Shown here in pieces: positions 42,792 to 53,242 of a stretch of DNA of 64,000 bases. Source of the stretch: Pseudomonas graminis (GTDB lineage Bacteria > Pseudomonadota > Gammaproteobacteria > Pseudomonadales > Pseudomonadaceae); assembly GCF_002093745.1 (NCBI RefSeq), contig NZ_MTSB01000001.1, positions 365,863 to 429,862 on the forward strand, read 5' to 3'. The notes beneath the pieces are model-generated. The model did no database searches. It was not told where the DNA came from and saw only the letters and a list, made by a program, of their open reading frames with translations. The translations under genes were made by a program, and so were the position numbers. Numbering within the stretch: the stretch's first letter is position 1; each line of letters opens with the position of its first letter.

Positions 42792-44288
42792 ATGTTTGAA
42801 TCTGCTGAAATCGGTCATGCCATTGACGATGAGACCTACGAAGCCGCGCTGCCTGAATTGCGTGAAGCGTTGCTGGAAGCACAGATAGACCTGCACGAGC
42901 AGGCCGGTCGGCAGATTATCGTGCTGATCAATGGCATAGAAGGCGCGGGCAAGGGCGAGACCGTCAAACTGCTGAGCGAATGGATGGACCCGCGGCTGAT
43001 AGAAGTGCGCACCTTTGATCAGCAGACCGACGAAGAACTGGCACACCCGCCTGCCTGGCGGTATTGGCGACAACTGCCCGCCAAGGGCCGCATGGGGATT
43101 TTCTTCGGCAACTGGTACAGCCAGATGCTTCAGGATCGCGTGCATGGCCGGTACAAGGACGCTGTGCTCGATCAGGCCATCAGTGGCGCTGAACGCCTGG
43201 AAAAAATGCTCTGCGACGAGGGCGCGCTGATCTTCAAGTTCTGGTTTCACCTGTCCAAGAAGCAGATGAAACTACGCCTCAAGACCCTCAAGGATGACCC
43301 GCTGCACAGTTGGCGCATCAGCCCGCTGGACTGGCAGCAATCCAAGACTTACGACAAGTTCGTGCGCTTTGGCGAGCGGGTACTGCGTCGCACCAGTCGC
43401 GAGTACGCGCCTTGGCATGTCATCGAGGGCGTGAACGCCAACTACCGTAGCCTGACGGTGGGTCGCCTGCTGCTGGAAGGCATGCAGGCCGCGCTCAACA
43501 AAGTCGAGCCCGAACCCAGCGCACTGACGGTCGGGCCGCTGGCGATTCACAATGATGAGCGCACCTTGCTGGACAGCCTCGACCTGAGCCTGCACTTGAG
43601 CAAGGATGACTATCAGCAACAACTGATTACCGAACAAGCGCGGCTGGCAGGTCTCATGCGCGACAAACGCATGAAAACCCATGCGCTGGTGGCGGTGTTC
43701 GAAGGCAACGATGCGGCCGGCAAGGGCGGGGCGATCCGCCGAGTCGCGGCAGCGCTGGACCCGCGTCAGTACGCCATCGTGCCGATTGCTGCACCCACGC
43801 AGGACGAACGGGCGCAACCGTACTTGTGGCGTTTCTGGCGGCAGATACCGGCGCGCGGCAAATTCACCATTTTCGACCGCTCCTGGTACGGCCGGGTGCT
43901 GGTCGAGCGAGTCGAGGGTTTTTGCAGCGACTCCGACTGGAAGCGCGCGTACGCCGAAATCAACGATTTCGAAGAGCAGCTCACGGACGCTGGCGTAGTG
44001 GTCGTCAAATTCTGGCTGGCCATTGATCAGCAGACCCAGCTGGAGCGCTTTCAAGAGCGTGAAAAGATCCCCTTCAAGCGCTACAAGATCACCGAAGACG
44101 ACTGGCGCAACCGCAAGAAATGGCCTGAATACCGTCAGGCTGTAGGTGACATGGTGGACCGCACCAGCACCGAGATTGCGCCCTGGACGCTGATCGAAGC
44201 CAATGACAAGCGCTGGGCCAGGGTCAAGGTCTTGCGCACGATCAATGAAGCGCTGGAAGCCGCGTTCGCCAGAGACAAGAAGAAGTGA
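42792..44288 (+). CDS. pap: Polyphosphate:AMP phosphotransferase (two fused PPK2 domains)
   Basis: 498 residues in two homologous halves. Each has a Walker A: NGIEGAGKGE near residue 50 and EGNDAAGKGG near residue 305. Each also has a YWRQLPAKGRMGIFFGNWY / FWRQIPARGKFTIFDRSWYG block and a lid region. It transfers phosphate from polyphosphate to AMP to give ADP. AGGAG lies six bases before ATG 42792. This double-domain form is the class II PPK2 known from Acinetobacter and Pseudomonas. Confidence 0.93.
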   Translation: MFESAEIGHAIDDETYEAALPELREALLEAQIDLHEQAGRQIIVLINGIEGAGKGETVKLLSEWMDPRLIEVRTFDQQTDEELAHPPAWRYWRQLPAKGRMGIFFGNWYSQMLQDRVHGRYKDAVLDQAISGAERLEKMLCDEGALIFKFWFHLSKKQMKLRLKTLKDDPLHSWRISPLDWQQSKTYDKFVRFGERVLRRTSREYAPWHVIEGVNANYRSLTVGRLLLEGMQAALNKVEPEPSALTVGPLAIHNDERTLLDSLDLSLHLSKDDYQQQLITEQARLAGLMRDKRMKTHALVAVFEGNDAAGKGGAIRRVAAALDPRQYAIVPIAAPTQDERAQPYLWRFWRQIPARGKFTIFDRSWYGRVLVERVEGFCSDSDWKRAYAEINDFEEQLTDAGVVVVKFWLAIDQQTQLERFQEREKIPFKRYKITEDDWRNRKKWPEYRQAVGDMVDRTSTEIAPWTLIEANDKRWARVKVLRTINEALEAAFARDKKK

Positions 44289-44318
44289 TCGCCTGAGCAG
44301 CAGCGTGCCTGTGGCGCA

Positions 44319-44723
44319 TCATTTGCGAGGCGGGCGCGTCTTTTGCCGGAGGATGTAAATCGTCACCAGCACGGCGCTCGTCAGCATGAACGTGCGCGCC
44401 CAGACCGATGGCACCAGGTAGCACGACAGGCTGATGCTGGCCCACATCAGTGCTATCGCCCAGACCTTGCCTTTGAGCGGAATGCCGTTGCCTTCAAGGT
44501 AATCGCGAATCCACGGGCCAAGTTGCCGATGGTTGACCAGCCAGTGGTAGAAGCGGGGAGAGCTGCGGGCGAAACAGGCGGCGGCCAACAGAAGAAAGGG
44601 CGTGGTGGGCAGCACCGGCAGGAAGATACCGATGACGCCCAGTGCAACGCTCAACCAGCCGACCGCGATAAGCAGGTAGCGCACCCACCAGTGCCGGCTG
44701 GTGCGCGGTGAGTCTTGCGCCAT
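44319..44723 (-). CDS. DUF454 (YbaN) inner-membrane protein
   Basis: 134 residues, three or four membrane helices. The family block is LGVIGIFLPVLPTTPFLLLAAACFARSSPRFYHWL, followed by GPWIRDYLEGNGIP. Function unknown. It lies 10 bp downstream of the YecA-family gene on the same strand, so the two are probably co-transcribed. Confidence 0.88.
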   Translation of the reverse strand: MAQDSPRTSRHWWVRYLLIAVGWLSVALGVIGIFLPVLPTTPFLLLAAACFARSSPRFYHWLVNHRQLGPWIRDYLEGNGIPLKGKVWAIALMWASISLSCYLVPSVWARTFMLTSAVLVTIYILRQKTRPPRK

Positions 44724-44733
44724 AGGCGCCGAC

Positions 44734-45321
44734 TCAGTGATGGCGGGGCTTGAGGATCGCCGGCTTTTCGTCCGGGGCCTGGCACAGCAGGTAAAGCGCA
44801 GTCAGCGCTTCCGGGATCTGCACGATCATGTCGTCCATCAGGTTGGCGTTCTGAGCGATGTCGGCAAATTCAGGTTGCTCGTCGAACAGGCCCGAACCGA
44901 CCATGATTGGCAGAAGCATTTCGCTGACTTCTTCCTCGGCACTTTCAAACCAGGCGTTTTCACGCAGGAACACGCCTTCCATGAAGCCGATGCACCAGCC
45001 GCGAAGGTCCGAATCATCCGGGTCGTCGCCCAGGTCCAGATCGCACGGCAGTTCGAACTCTTCGTCCGATGCCAGTTGGCGGGCAATGTGCGCCTTCAAC
45101 AGCACCAGCGTGGTTTCGACTTCTTCACGCTCGATGTCGCTGCTGTATTTCGGTTCCTCGGAGAACAGGGCGTCGATCCACTCGCGCTCCGGCACCTCTT
45201 CGGCGCAGATGGACAGGGCGGTCAGGTAGCCATGCGCGGCCACATAGTCCAGTGCTTCATCGTGCAGCTCATCTGCATCGAGGAAGACTTGCAGGCGGGT
45301 TAATTGCTCAGCGAAGGACAT
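44734..45321 (-). CDS. YecA/YgfB-family (UPF0149) protein
   Basis: 195 residues, acidic and helical. The core is [34 protein letters not shown], then [18 protein letters not shown], the conserved GW-x-x-GF-x-x-G motif. No C-terminal SEC-C zinc motif is present; the chain ends in a short KPRHH tail. Function unknown. Divergent from recQ with ~175 bp between. Confidence 0.85.
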   Translation of the reverse strand: MSFAEQLTRLQVFLDADELHDEALDYVAAHGYLTALSICAEEVPEREWIDALFSEEPKYSSDIEREEVETTLVLLKAHIARQLASDEEFELPCDLDLGDDPDDSDLRGWCIGFMEGVFLRENAWFESAEEEVSEMLLPIMVGSGLFDEQPEFADIAQNANLMDDMIVQIPEALTALYLLCQAPDEKPAILKPRHH

Positions 45322-45497
45322 GGAGGCACTACCTTGAAAATAAACGATGCTGGATTCTAGGCCTTGAGCGTCCGTGGCGCCAGCGCGCAGGCCAATTGCA
45401 GTTAATTTTGACCGCTGATGTCCCAGTCATCCATTGCTCGCGAGCGCTCGGGTATACTCCCCCGTTTTGCAGTGCAGCAGGATATTCCGGGGTTTTT

Positions 45498-47627
45498 ATG
45501 CTTGAGCAGGCACAACGCGTACTTAAAGACATCTTCGGTTACGACAGCTTTCGTGGTCGCCAGGGTGCCATTATTGAGCGTGTAGCCAACGGCGGCGATG
45601 CACTGGTGCTGATGCCGACCGGTGGCGGAAAATCCCTGTGCTTTCAAGTGCCGGGGCTGTTGCGCGACGGTCTGTGCGTGGTTGTGTCGCCGCTCATTGC
45701 GCTGATGGACGATCAGGTGGCCACGCTGGACGAGCTGGGCGTTTCCGCCGCTGCGCTCAATTCGACTCTCAGTGCCGAGCAGCAGCGCGAGCTGGCCAAC
45801 CGCATCCGCCTCGGCGAAGTGAAAATGCTGTACCTCGCCCCGGAGCGTCTGGTTCAGCCACGCATGCTGTCGTTCCTGCAAAACCTGAAAATCGCCCTGT
45901 TTGCCATTGATGAAGCGCATTGCGTGTCGCAATGGGGCCATGATTTCCGTCCCGAATACCTGCAACTGGGGCAACTGGCCGGGCTGTTTCCGGACGTGCC
46001 GCGCATCGCGCTCACTGCCACCGCCGACAAGCGCACCCGGGAAGAAATCGTCACGCGCCTGCACCTGCAGAATGCCGAGCGTTTTCTGTCCAGCTTCGAC
46101 CGGCCCAACATCTTCTATCGCATCGTGCCCAAGGAACAGCCGCGCAAACAGTTGCTGGCGTTCCTGTCCGAGCGGCGCAGCGATGCGGGCATTGTCTACT
46201 GCCTGTCGCGCAAGAAAGTCGATGAAGTGGCCGTGTTCCTGAGTGACAACGGTTACCCCGCACTGCCGTACCACGCCGGGCTGCCCTCGGAAACCCGCGC
46301 CGCCAATCAGAAGCGCTTCCTGAATGAGGAAGGCCTGATCATGGTGGCAACCATCGCATTCGGCATGGGCATCGACAAACCCAACGTGCGTTTCGTGGCG
46401 CACATGGACCTGCCCAAATCGCTGGAGGCCTACTATCAGGAAACCGGCCGGGCAGGGCGCGACGGTCTGCCCGCCGATGCCTGGATGGCCTACGGCCTGC
46501 AAGACGTGCTGATGCTCAAGCAGATGTTGCAGAACTCCGAGGGCGACGAGCGACACAAGCGGCTGGAGCAGCACAAGCTCGACGCCATGCTGGCCCTGTG
46601 CGAAGAAACCCGCTGCCGCCGTCAGACTCTGCTGGCCTATTTCGACGAAGACATGCCCAACCCCTGCGGCCATTGCGACAACTGTGTCGATGGCGTGCAG
46701 ACCTGGGACGCCACCGAGCCTGCGCGTCAGGCGTTGTCGGCCATCTACCGCACCGGCCAACGCTATGGCGTGGGGCATCTGGTGGATGTACTGCTCGGCA
46801 AATCCAACGACAAGGTGGAAAGCTTCGGTCATCAGCACCTGTCGGTGTTCGGGGTGGGCAAGGCGCGTACCGAAGCCGAGTGGCGTTCGCTGTTCCGCCA
46901 GTTGGTCGCGCGCGGGCTCGCGGACATCGACCTGGAAGGCTACGGCGGCCTGCGCCTGAGCGACACCTGCCGTCCGTTATTGCGTGGTGAAGTTTCTCTG
47001 GAACTGCGCCGCGACCTCAAACCACAAACCACATCGAGAAGCAGCTCCGGCAGCCCGGCCAGTCAACTGGTGCGAGGCGAAGAGCGCGAGCAGTGGGAAG
47101 CCCTGCGCGCCCTGCGCCGCAAACTGGCCGAAGAACACGGCGTGCCGCCTTATGTCATTTTTCCGGACTCGACGCTGCTGGAAATGCTGCGCAGCAAGCC
47201 GGGATCGATGGCCGAAATGGCCCGCGTCAGCGGCGTCGGTGCCCGCAAGCTGGAGCGTTACGGCGAGGCGTTTCTCGAGGTCCTCAGCGGCAAGGCCGAG
47301 GCACCTCGCGTAGTGGCCGATGTGCGCCACGAGCTGATCAGCCTGGCGCGAGCCGGGATGACGCCGACGCAGATTGCTGGCCAGTTGCAGTGTTCGGAGA
47401 AAAACGTGTACACCCTGCTGGCCGAGGCCATCGGCAAGCAGCAATTGTCCATCGAGCAGGCGCTGGACCTGCCGGAAGATTTGCTGGGTGAGGTTCAGGA
47501 CGCCTTTCTCGACGGCGAAGGCGAGTTGCCGCCGGTGTCGGCCATTGCCGAACAATTCGCCGGGCGGGTCCCGGAAGGCGTGTTGTATTGCGTGCGTGCG
47601 GCGCTGCAATCGGAATTTGAGGTATAA
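45498..47627 (+). CDS. recQ: ATP-dependent DNA helicase RecQ
   Basis: 709 residues, superfamily 2 helicase, 3'-5'. Motif 0 [10 protein letters not shown], Walker [17 protein letters not shown] box with [15 protein letters not shown], motif [12 protein letters not shown], a zinc-binding region (CxxC pairs in [13 protein letters not shown] and CGHCDNC), RQC winged helix and an HRDC domain (~515-600). The last ~100 residues form an extra helix-turn-helix-like segment ([21 protein letters not shown]). The frame is open for 143 codons upstream, but the ATG at 45498 is the family start ([15 protein letters not shown]). Confidence 0.95.
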   Translation: MLEQAQRVLKDIFGYDSFRGRQGAIIERVANGGDALVLMPTGGGKSLCFQVPGLLRDGLCVVVSPLIALMDDQVATLDELGVSAAALNSTLSAEQQRELANRIRLGEVKMLYLAPERLVQPRMLSFLQNLKIALFAIDEAHCVSQWGHDFRPEYLQLGQLAGLFPDVPRIALTATADKRTREEIVTRLHLQNAERFLSSFDRPNIFYRIVPKEQPRKQLLAFLSERRSDAGIVYCLSRKKVDEVAVFLSDNGYPALPYHAGLPSETRAANQKRFLNEEGLIMVATIAFGMGIDKPNVRFVAHMDLPKSLEAYYQETGRAGRDGLPADAWMAYGLQDVLMLKQMLQNSEGDERHKRLEQHKLDAMLALCEETRCRRQTLLAYFDEDMPNPCGHCDNCVDGVQTWDATEPARQALSAIYRTGQRYGVGHLVDVLLGKSNDKVESFGHQHLSVFGVGKARTEAEWRSLFRQLVARGLADIDLEGYGGLRLSDTCRPLLRGEVSLELRRDLKPQTTSRSSSGSPASQLVRGEEREQWEALRALRRKLAEEHGVPPYVIFPDSTLLEMLRSKPGSMAEMARVSGVGARKLERYGEAFLEVLSGKAEAPRVVADVRHELISLARAGMTPTQIAGQLQCSEKNVYTLLAEAIGKQQLSIEQALDLPEDLLGEVQDAFLDGEGELPPVSAIAEQFAGRVPEGVLYCVRAALQSEFEV

Positions 47628-47689
47628 CGGCGTGCGACGAATCGTCACCGCCTCCTGCTTGCCTGATCATAAGGACCATGCTTAGCTCG

Positions 47690-47700
47690 CTAATAATTAG
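47690..47700. promoter_or_regulatory. Possible MarR-family operator
   Basis: Perfect palindrome CTAATAATTAG, nine bases before the start codon of the MarR-type gene. Such AT-rich palindromes near the start are typical autoregulatory sites of this family. Confidence 0.4.
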
Positions 47701-47708
47701 TTTGAATC

Positions 47709-48155
47709 ATGAGTTCCCTTATGCCATTGACTGATGAACACCGTTTCGGGATGCAACTTGGCCACCTGACCCGGGGCTGGCGCGCCGAGCTGGATCGTCG
47801 GCTGGTCGATCTGGGCCTGTCACAGGCTCGCTGGCTGGTTCTTCTGCACCTTGCGCGCTTCAACGAACCGCCGACCCAGCGCGAGCTGGCGCAGAGTGTC
47901 GGGGTTGAAGGTCCGACCCTGGCGCGTTTGCTCGACAGCCTTGAAAAGCAAGGCCTGGTTCAACGCGTGGCGGTCGCCGAAGACCGTCGGGCAAAGAAGA
48001 TTCTGCTCTGTGACACGGCGTTCCCCCTGATCGAGAAAATCGAGAACATTGCCAATGTCTTGCGTGTGGAACTGTTGCAAGGCGTGAGCGAAGACGATCT
48101 GCGCGTCAGCATGCGGGTGCATTCACAGATTCTGGCCAATCTGGAAAGATCCTGA
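47709..48155 (+). CDS. MarR/SlyA-family transcriptional regulator
   Basis: 148 residues, full MarR winged helix: ELDRRLVDLGLSQARWLVLLHLARF, TQRELAQSVGVEGPTLARLLDSLEKQGLVQR, then the wing with EDRRAKKILL. Closest in pattern to SlyA. No clear ribosome site precedes either ATG 47709 or ATG 47721, so the start is uncertain by four codons. It is flanked by recQ and the FimV-like gene; the target is unknown. Confidence 0.88.
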   Translation: MSSLMPLTDEHRFGMQLGHLTRGWRAELDRRLVDLGLSQARWLVLLHLARFNEPPTQRELAQSVGVEGPTLARLLDSLEKQGLVQRVAVAEDRRAKKILLCDTAFPLIEKIENIANVLRVELLQGVSEDDLRVSMRVHSQILANLERS

Positions 48156-48229
48156 GACGAAGCGGCGAGTTCTCAACCATACTCTCGCAATGGATACTGA
48201 CGTCCATCTGATTACGTGAGAAGCCTGCT

Positions 48230-50467
48230 GTGGTTTCCATAAGGGTTCGCATTTTGAAGAATTCCCTGGCTGCTGTCGAAGGTGCAGGCCGCACGGCACG
48301 CGCAGTGTTTTGCAAGAGCGTCATGGCGTTCTCGCTGTTGACCTGTTCTACCCTGGCGTCGGCACTGGGGCTGGGTGAAATCACTCTGCATTCGGCGCTC
48401 AATCAGCCGTTGAACGCTGAAATCGAGGTGCTGGAAACGGACGGGCTCAGCAACGAAGACGTTGTGGCCCGGCTCGCGTCTCCCGAGGCGTTCGCCAAGG
48501 CAGGCATCGAGCGGGTGTTCTTCCTTAACGACCTGCGTTTCACCCCGGTGCTGCGTGGCAATCGTGGTGTGATCCGGGTGGTGTCCAGCAAGCCGGTCAC
48601 CGAGCCTTACCTGAGTTTTCTCGTGCAACTGGCGCGGCCCAATGGCGACCTGCTGCACGAATACACCTTGCTGCTTGACCCGGCCACGTCCCCGCAAGGC
48701 CTGGCCGCGACCCGCAGCCGCAATCAGCCGCGCCTGGCGAACGCCGCGCAGGAAACCCGCATGCCGGTTGCGCCGCCCGCTGCGGTGCAGGGCAAACATT
48801 ACACAGTTGTCAGTGGCGACACGCTCAATGGCATCGCCAGCCGCCTGCAAGGGCCGGGCAACAAGGTGTCGGCGAGTCAGTTGGCGGACGGCATCCGTTC
48901 GCTCAACCCGCAGGTGTTCGCGGCCGGTGCCGGGGCAGGGCTTAAAGTCGGTCAGGATCTGCTGCTACCGGATTCAGCAACGCTGCCTGGTGCTGCGGCC
49001 CCCGCTGCAAACGCCGCGGCACCGCAAGCGAAACCTGCCGAATTGCAGCGCACCGCCGAACAGCTCTCGGCGGCGGCCATCGAAAACCAGCAACTGGAAC
49101 AATCGCTGGAAGCCCTCAAGGTGCAGACTCAGGAACTGCAAGAACAGATGAGCGGCAAGGACAAGCAGATCACCGCCTTGCGCAGCGATCTGGCCCTGGC
49201 GCAATCCGCCGCTCGGCCGGTCGCGCCGGCAACGCCTGCACCATCGCCCGCCACGCCTGCCGCTGTTCCGGTTCAGCCTGCGGCGGCGGTCGCGCCAGGC
49301 AGTGAATCGTTTGTCAGCCTGCCGATACTGCTCGCCGCCGTGCTGATCGTGCTTCTGCTGCTGGCGTTTGCCTATTCGAAACAACGCCAGCAGCGTGCCT
49401 TGGCTGCAGCAGCGCCGACCACCCCTGATGATCCGTTGATCAAACCCGCCCAAGCCTCAATGCTGCCGGTGTTTGAAGTGCCTGCCGTTGCGCCGCAAGT
49501 CAGCCCTGATACAGCGCCTGCACCGGTCAGGCCCGCTGCGTCGCAACGTCAGGCGGGCGCAGCGCCCGACGCGCTGGACGGTGTCAGTATCTACATCGCC
49601 TACGGACGGTTCAGCGAGGCGATGGGCATTCTGCGCAGTGCGTTGGAGACGCAGCCGGAGCGTGGCGACATTCGCATCAGGTTGCTGGAGTTGCTGGCAG
49701 AGCAGGGCGACGGCAGCGGGTTTGTCCGCGAAGAGCAAGCGGCGCTGGAACATGGCGTCGACCCGCAGACCATTCAGGACATCCGCGACCGCTTTCCGCA
49801 AATCAAAGCCGCTGAAATCCCTGCGGCTGCGGCTTTGGTGCCTGCTGCTGCCGTTGCGGCCAGCGGGCTGTCGTTCGATAAGCCCGAGCCGGCGGCAGCC
49901 GAACGTGTTCAGCCTGATCTGCTGCCTGATCTTGAACCCGAGCCAGCAGCGCAACTGGACGAAACAACCGCTGCGGCCCTGAACCCGCAACATGCCGACG
50001 AATTCCAGTTGAACCTCGACGACCTGTCGATGGACGCCGACTGGGACCTGGTCGACCCGTTCGACAGCCCGCCGCCGCGCAACAAAGCTCCCGCGACGGT
50101 CGCACCTGTCGACGTCGACCCCGGCTTCTCTTCTGACCTGACTCAGTTGCCTGAAGTGTTCGAACTCTCGGATGAGCAGTTCCTCAGCGACTTCTCGGAG
50201 CCTGAGGTGATTGAGCCCGTCGAGGTGGTCGCGCCCGTCGCTGCAGACGACTTGAGCGACGAGTTTCTCGACAGTTTCATGAGCGATGATTCCGATTTTG
50301 ACCTGCTGGACCTTGAAGAGCCGCCGCTCAGCCAGATCAATCAGGCTCAGGTATTGATCGAGGAGGGCGACATCGAGTCGGCTCGGGAAATCCTGCAACA
50401 GGTCATTGCCGAGTCAGACGACGAACACCGGCGCATGGCGCGGGAACTGCTGGCCGGGATCAGCTGA
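48230..50467 (+). CDS. FimV-like LysM protein (second FimV paralogue)
   Basis: 745 residues from a GTG start. After a signal sequence comes the FimV N-terminal domain (LGLGEITLHSALNQPLNAEIEVL, about 45-150). A LysM peptidoglycan-binding motif follows (HYTVVSGDTLNGIASRL, ~185-235), then a coiled coil (~275-325), a Pro/Ala linker and one membrane helix (LPILLAAVLIVLLLLAFAYS, ~365). The acidic cytoplasmic region has TPR-like repeats and ends in the FimV C-terminal domain (QVLIEEGDIESAREILQQVI). FimV anchors polar machinery such as type IV pili. This gene is not beside truA or asd, so it is likely a paralogue. Confidence 0.85.
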   Translation: MVSIRVRILKNSLAAVEGAGRTARAVFCKSVMAFSLLTCSTLASALGLGEITLHSALNQPLNAEIEVLETDGLSNEDVVARLASPEAFAKAGIERVFFLNDLRFTPVLRGNRGVIRVVSSKPVTEPYLSFLVQLARPNGDLLHEYTLLLDPATSPQGLAATRSRNQPRLANAAQETRMPVAPPAAVQGKHYTVVSGDTLNGIASRLQGPGNKVSASQLADGIRSLNPQVFAAGAGAGLKVGQDLLLPDSATLPGAAAPAANAAAPQAKPAELQRTAEQLSAAAIENQQLEQSLEALKVQTQELQEQMSGKDKQITALRSDLALAQSAARPVAPATPAPSPATPAAVPVQPAAAVAPGSESFVSLPILLAAVLIVLLLLAFAYSKQRQQRALAAAAPTTPDDPLIKPAQASMLPVFEVPAVAPQVSPDTAPAPVRPAASQRQAGAAPDALDGVSIYIAYGRFSEAMGILRSALETQPERGDIRIRLLELLAEQGDGSGFVREEQAALEHGVDPQTIQDIRDRFPQIKAAEIPAAAALVPAAAVAASGLSFDKPEPAAAERVQPDLLPDLEPEPAAQLDETTAAALNPQHADEFQLNLDDLSMDADWDLVDPFDSPPPRNKAPATVAPVDVDPGFSSDLTQLPEVFELSDEQFLSDFSEPEVIEPVEVVAPVAADDLSDEFLDSFMSDDSDFDLLDLEEPPLSQINQAQVLIEEGDIESAREILQQVIAESDDEHRRMARELLAGIS

Positions 50468-50506
50468 GTTCGCAGTATTTTCTGAAACGGCAGGCCGGTC
50501 TTGCGC

Positions 50507-50857
50507 TCAGCGAAAGATCGGCCGAATACCCCGACACGCCGGATATGCGGCACACCCCCAGAACTCCCCGGCGTTCTTGCCGGTCCGGGCCACTTTGATC
50601 ACCATCGTTTTTTTGCAATGCGGGCACGCGGGCGCTGAAGGTGCGGGTGCAGGTTTTGGCACGTCGCGCGCGCGAGGCTTTTTGATACGCCGGGCAGGCT
50701 GGACGTCGACAGGCTGAGCGGAGGGCGTCGGCTCAACAGCAGGTGCATCCGGCTGTTGATCAGGGGCGCGAGCCACCGGTGTATCCGCGGTGCGGCGCAA
50801 GAGCCTGCGCAATTTTCTGATGAACCCTGTCAGCGCGGACGTCGTATCGCGTGTCAT
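50507..50857 (-). CDS. Protein with a topoisomerase-type C4 zinc finger
   Basis: 116 residues. The N-terminal part is basic, the centre is Pro/Ala-rich linker, and the C-terminus carries CPHCKKTMVIKVARTGKNAGEFWGC-type spacing with CAAYPACRGI: four Cys in the pattern of the DNA-binding zinc ribbons of topoisomerase I. It probably binds nucleic acid. The start at 50857 (MTRDTTSAL) avoids 24 less likely upstream residues. Role unknown. Confidence 0.75.
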   Translation of the reverse strand: MTRDTTSALTGFIRKLRRLLRRTADTPVARAPDQQPDAPAVEPTPSAQPVDVQPARRIKKPRARDVPKPAPAPSAPACPHCKKTMVIKVARTGKNAGEFWGCAAYPACRGIRPIFR

Positions 50858-51075
50858 GGAAATGCCTGAGGTGGAATCGCTGTCGAGGCCGGCATGGTGC
50901 AGACATCCCCATGACGATGCAAACGCCAATCCCGCACCAATGACCGGCCAGCACTAAAGACCCGACGGCCACGGGCGATAACCCCTGCGATGACTCACCG
51001 GTTGCCACTTCAAGAGGCTGTGCTACACCTTCAAGACTGGCCCGGACTATCGAGCATTCAACGGAGTGGTTTTTA

Positions 51076-52641
51076 ATGCGCGTCAATATGCCCATTACGC
51101 AGACTGAACGGACTTTCCCGGCATCTGAACGTCTCATTTCCACCACCGACCTCAACAGCAAGATCACCTACTGCAACGACGCCTTTGTGACCCTCAGCGG
51201 CTTTACCCGTGAAGAGCTGATCGGGCAGCCGCATAATCTGGTGCGCCATCCGGACATGCCTGCTTCGGTGTTTGCCCACATGTGGGAAACCATCAAACAG
51301 GGCAAACCCTGGATGGGCGTGGTCAAGAATCGCTCCAAGCAAGGCGATTATTACTGGGTCAGCGCCTACGTCACCGCCGTTTACGAGAATGGCCGCGTCG
51401 TCGGTTATGAGTCCGTACGTTCGCTGCCGACCCGCGATCAGGTTCGGCGTGCCGACGCGTTGTATGCACGCCTGCGCGAGGGGAAGCCAGCAGTGTCTGC
51501 CATCAGCACGGCGGCTTATCACCTGATTCGCCAATTGCCGATGATCATCTGCGCCCTCGCCCTGGCGAGCGGTGTGTACCTGCTGGACGATCTGCCGTCG
51601 ATCATCATGATTCCGGTCGTGTTGGTGGTGTTGGGCGGTTTTCTGGAAATGCGTCAGCGCAGCAGCATTCGCAAGACGCTTGAAGACCACCCGAAGGCCT
51701 TCACCAGCACACTGGTGGCGTTGACCTACAGCGACAACCGTGGCCCGCAGGCGCAACTCGACCTGGCGATGCTCAGTGAAGAAGCCCGCCTGCAGACGGC
51801 CCTGACACGGCTGGCGGATACTGGCGAAAGCGTTCGCCAGCACGCCGGACGCTCCGCGCAGTTGTCGTTGCGTCAGGCGGAATCGCTGGATCAGCAGCGC
51901 AGCGAAGCGGATCAGTCGGCGACCGCGATCAACCAGATGGCAGCGACCATTCAGGAAGTGACCCACAACGTGCAGAACACGGCGCACGCCGCCGAAGAGG
52001 CTGACAAGCTGGCGCAGCAGGGGCGCGGTCTGGCCGATGAAAGCCTGCTGGCGATTCGGCACATGGCCAATTCGGTCACCGACATCGGCAGCGCGGTGGG
52101 TGAACTGGCCGAGGCGACGCAGTCGATTGTCAGCGTGGTGGACGTGATCAATGCCATCGCCCAGCAAACCAACCTGCTGGCGCTCAACGCGGCCATCGAA
52201 GCGGCCCGTGCGGGCGAGCAGGGGCGTGGCTTTGCGGTGGTGGCCGATGAGGTCCGCTCGCTGGCTTCACGCACCCAGTCTTCGACCGAGCAAATCCAGC
52301 AGATCATCACCAGCCTGCGCGACAACGCCAACCGTGCGGTGCTGACGGCCAACAAAGGCGAGCAGATATCACTGGAGAGCGTGGCCAGCGTCGAGGCGGT
52401 GCAGAAGGCGCTGGACGGCATCAGCCAGGCCGTGTCCCGCATCACCGGCATGAGCCAGCAAATGGCCTCGGCGTCCGAAGAACAGAGCCACGTGGCGGAA
52501 AACATCAGCCAGCAAATCACCCGCATCGCGCAACTCTGTGACCAAAGCGCCGGTCAGGCGCAGCAAGGCTCGCAGATCAGCACCGAACTGGAAGAAATGG
52601 CCCAGTACCTGCACAGCCTGGCGGAACGGTTCAGTCGGTAG
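51076..52641 (+). CDS. PAS-containing methyl-accepting chemoreceptor, Aer-like
   Basis: 521 residues. N-terminal PAS domain (~10-125): [64 protein letters not shown] short hydrophobic hairpin (~150-195) anchors it, followed by the signalling domain with the hairpin tip [37 protein letters not shown]. This is the layout of Aer, whose PAS binds FAD and senses redox state for aerotaxis. FAD binding here is an inference. GGAG lies ten bases before the ATG. Confidence 0.9.
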   Translation: MRVNMPITQTERTFPASERLISTTDLNSKITYCNDAFVTLSGFTREELIGQPHNLVRHPDMPASVFAHMWETIKQGKPWMGVVKNRSKQGDYYWVSAYVTAVYENGRVVGYESVRSLPTRDQVRRADALYARLREGKPAVSAISTAAYHLIRQLPMIICALALASGVYLLDDLPSIIMIPVVLVVLGGFLEMRQRSSIRKTLEDHPKAFTSTLVALTYSDNRGPQAQLDLAMLSEEARLQTALTRLADTGESVRQHAGRSAQLSLRQAESLDQQRSEADQSATAINQMAATIQEVTHNVQNTAHAAEEADKLAQQGRGLADESLLAIRHMANSVTDIGSAVGELAEATQSIVSVVDVINAIAQQTNLLALNAAIEAARAGEQGRGFAVVADEVRSLASRTQSSTEQIQQIITSLRDNANRAVLTANKGEQISLESVASVEAVQKALDGISQAVSRITGMSQQMASASEEQSHVAENISQQITRIAQLCDQSAGQAQQGSQISTELEEMAQYLHSLAERFSR

Positions 52642-52720
52642 CGTCATTCGCTCCAATGAGGCGCGGAGGGGACGTAGATCGCCCGGAATGTATTCCATGC
52701 GTGGCAACGAGAACCAGGTG

Positions 52721-52867
52721 TGTGCTCCAGCCACGCACACGGCCGCCGAACTCAACACGTATCGTGCCCATCGCTTCGCGTGGGCATGAGGATCTGTTGT
52801 GTGCTCCAGCCACGTACACGGCTGCCGAATTCAACGCGTATCGTGCCCATCGCTCCGCGTGGGCATG
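52721..52867. repeat. Tandem direct repeat with REP-like palindrome
   Basis: Two copies of a ~68-bp unit (52721-52788 and 52800-52867, 79-bp period) differ at only a few positions. Each ends in the palindrome TGCCCA-N10-TGGGCA. A GACGCTCTGCGTC-like core follows at ~52878. The unit is non-coding; short open frames in it are not credible genes. Confidence 0.8.
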
Positions 52868-52889
52868 CAGTTCGTGACGCTCTGCGTCA

Positions 52890-53242
52890 TCTCTTGGGCA
52901 GATCAGAATTCCATGTTGATCAACTATTGTTGGACAACTTCTACAGGCTTAGATAAGTAAGGCGCTTAACCGGTTGTTGCTGTAAATACGCCTCATCAAA
53001 GAGCGAAAATGCAATTGCGTGCAATTATATAGCCACTATCCGTGAGCGGTAGAAACCCTTGTTCATCCTGATAAATTCAATAGATTCAAACGGATATCAC
53101 TGATGTATATAAGCAGCAATGTGCTATTCATATACCTGAGCCTTTGTATCAGAATTGAAATAAATCTGTTGCCAAGTGTGTAACTGCGGATTATGTTCTG
53201 GACTCGCTCAATTACGAGCCGACCATGATCAGGTAAGCAGGG
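52890..53242. other. AT-rich region upstream of the first autotransporter
   Basis: About 350 bp with no gene. Base composition is markedly AT-rich compared with the flanking genes (for example 53080-53170). It is the likely promoter region of the autotransporter and may bind a silencer such as an H-NS-like MvaT. No specific site is recognised. Confidence 0.4.

Noticed and set aside
45069..45497. N-terminal extension of the RecQ frame
   Set aside because: It runs antisense through the YecA-family gene and is Arg-rich; the normal RecQ N-terminus starts at the ATG at 45498.
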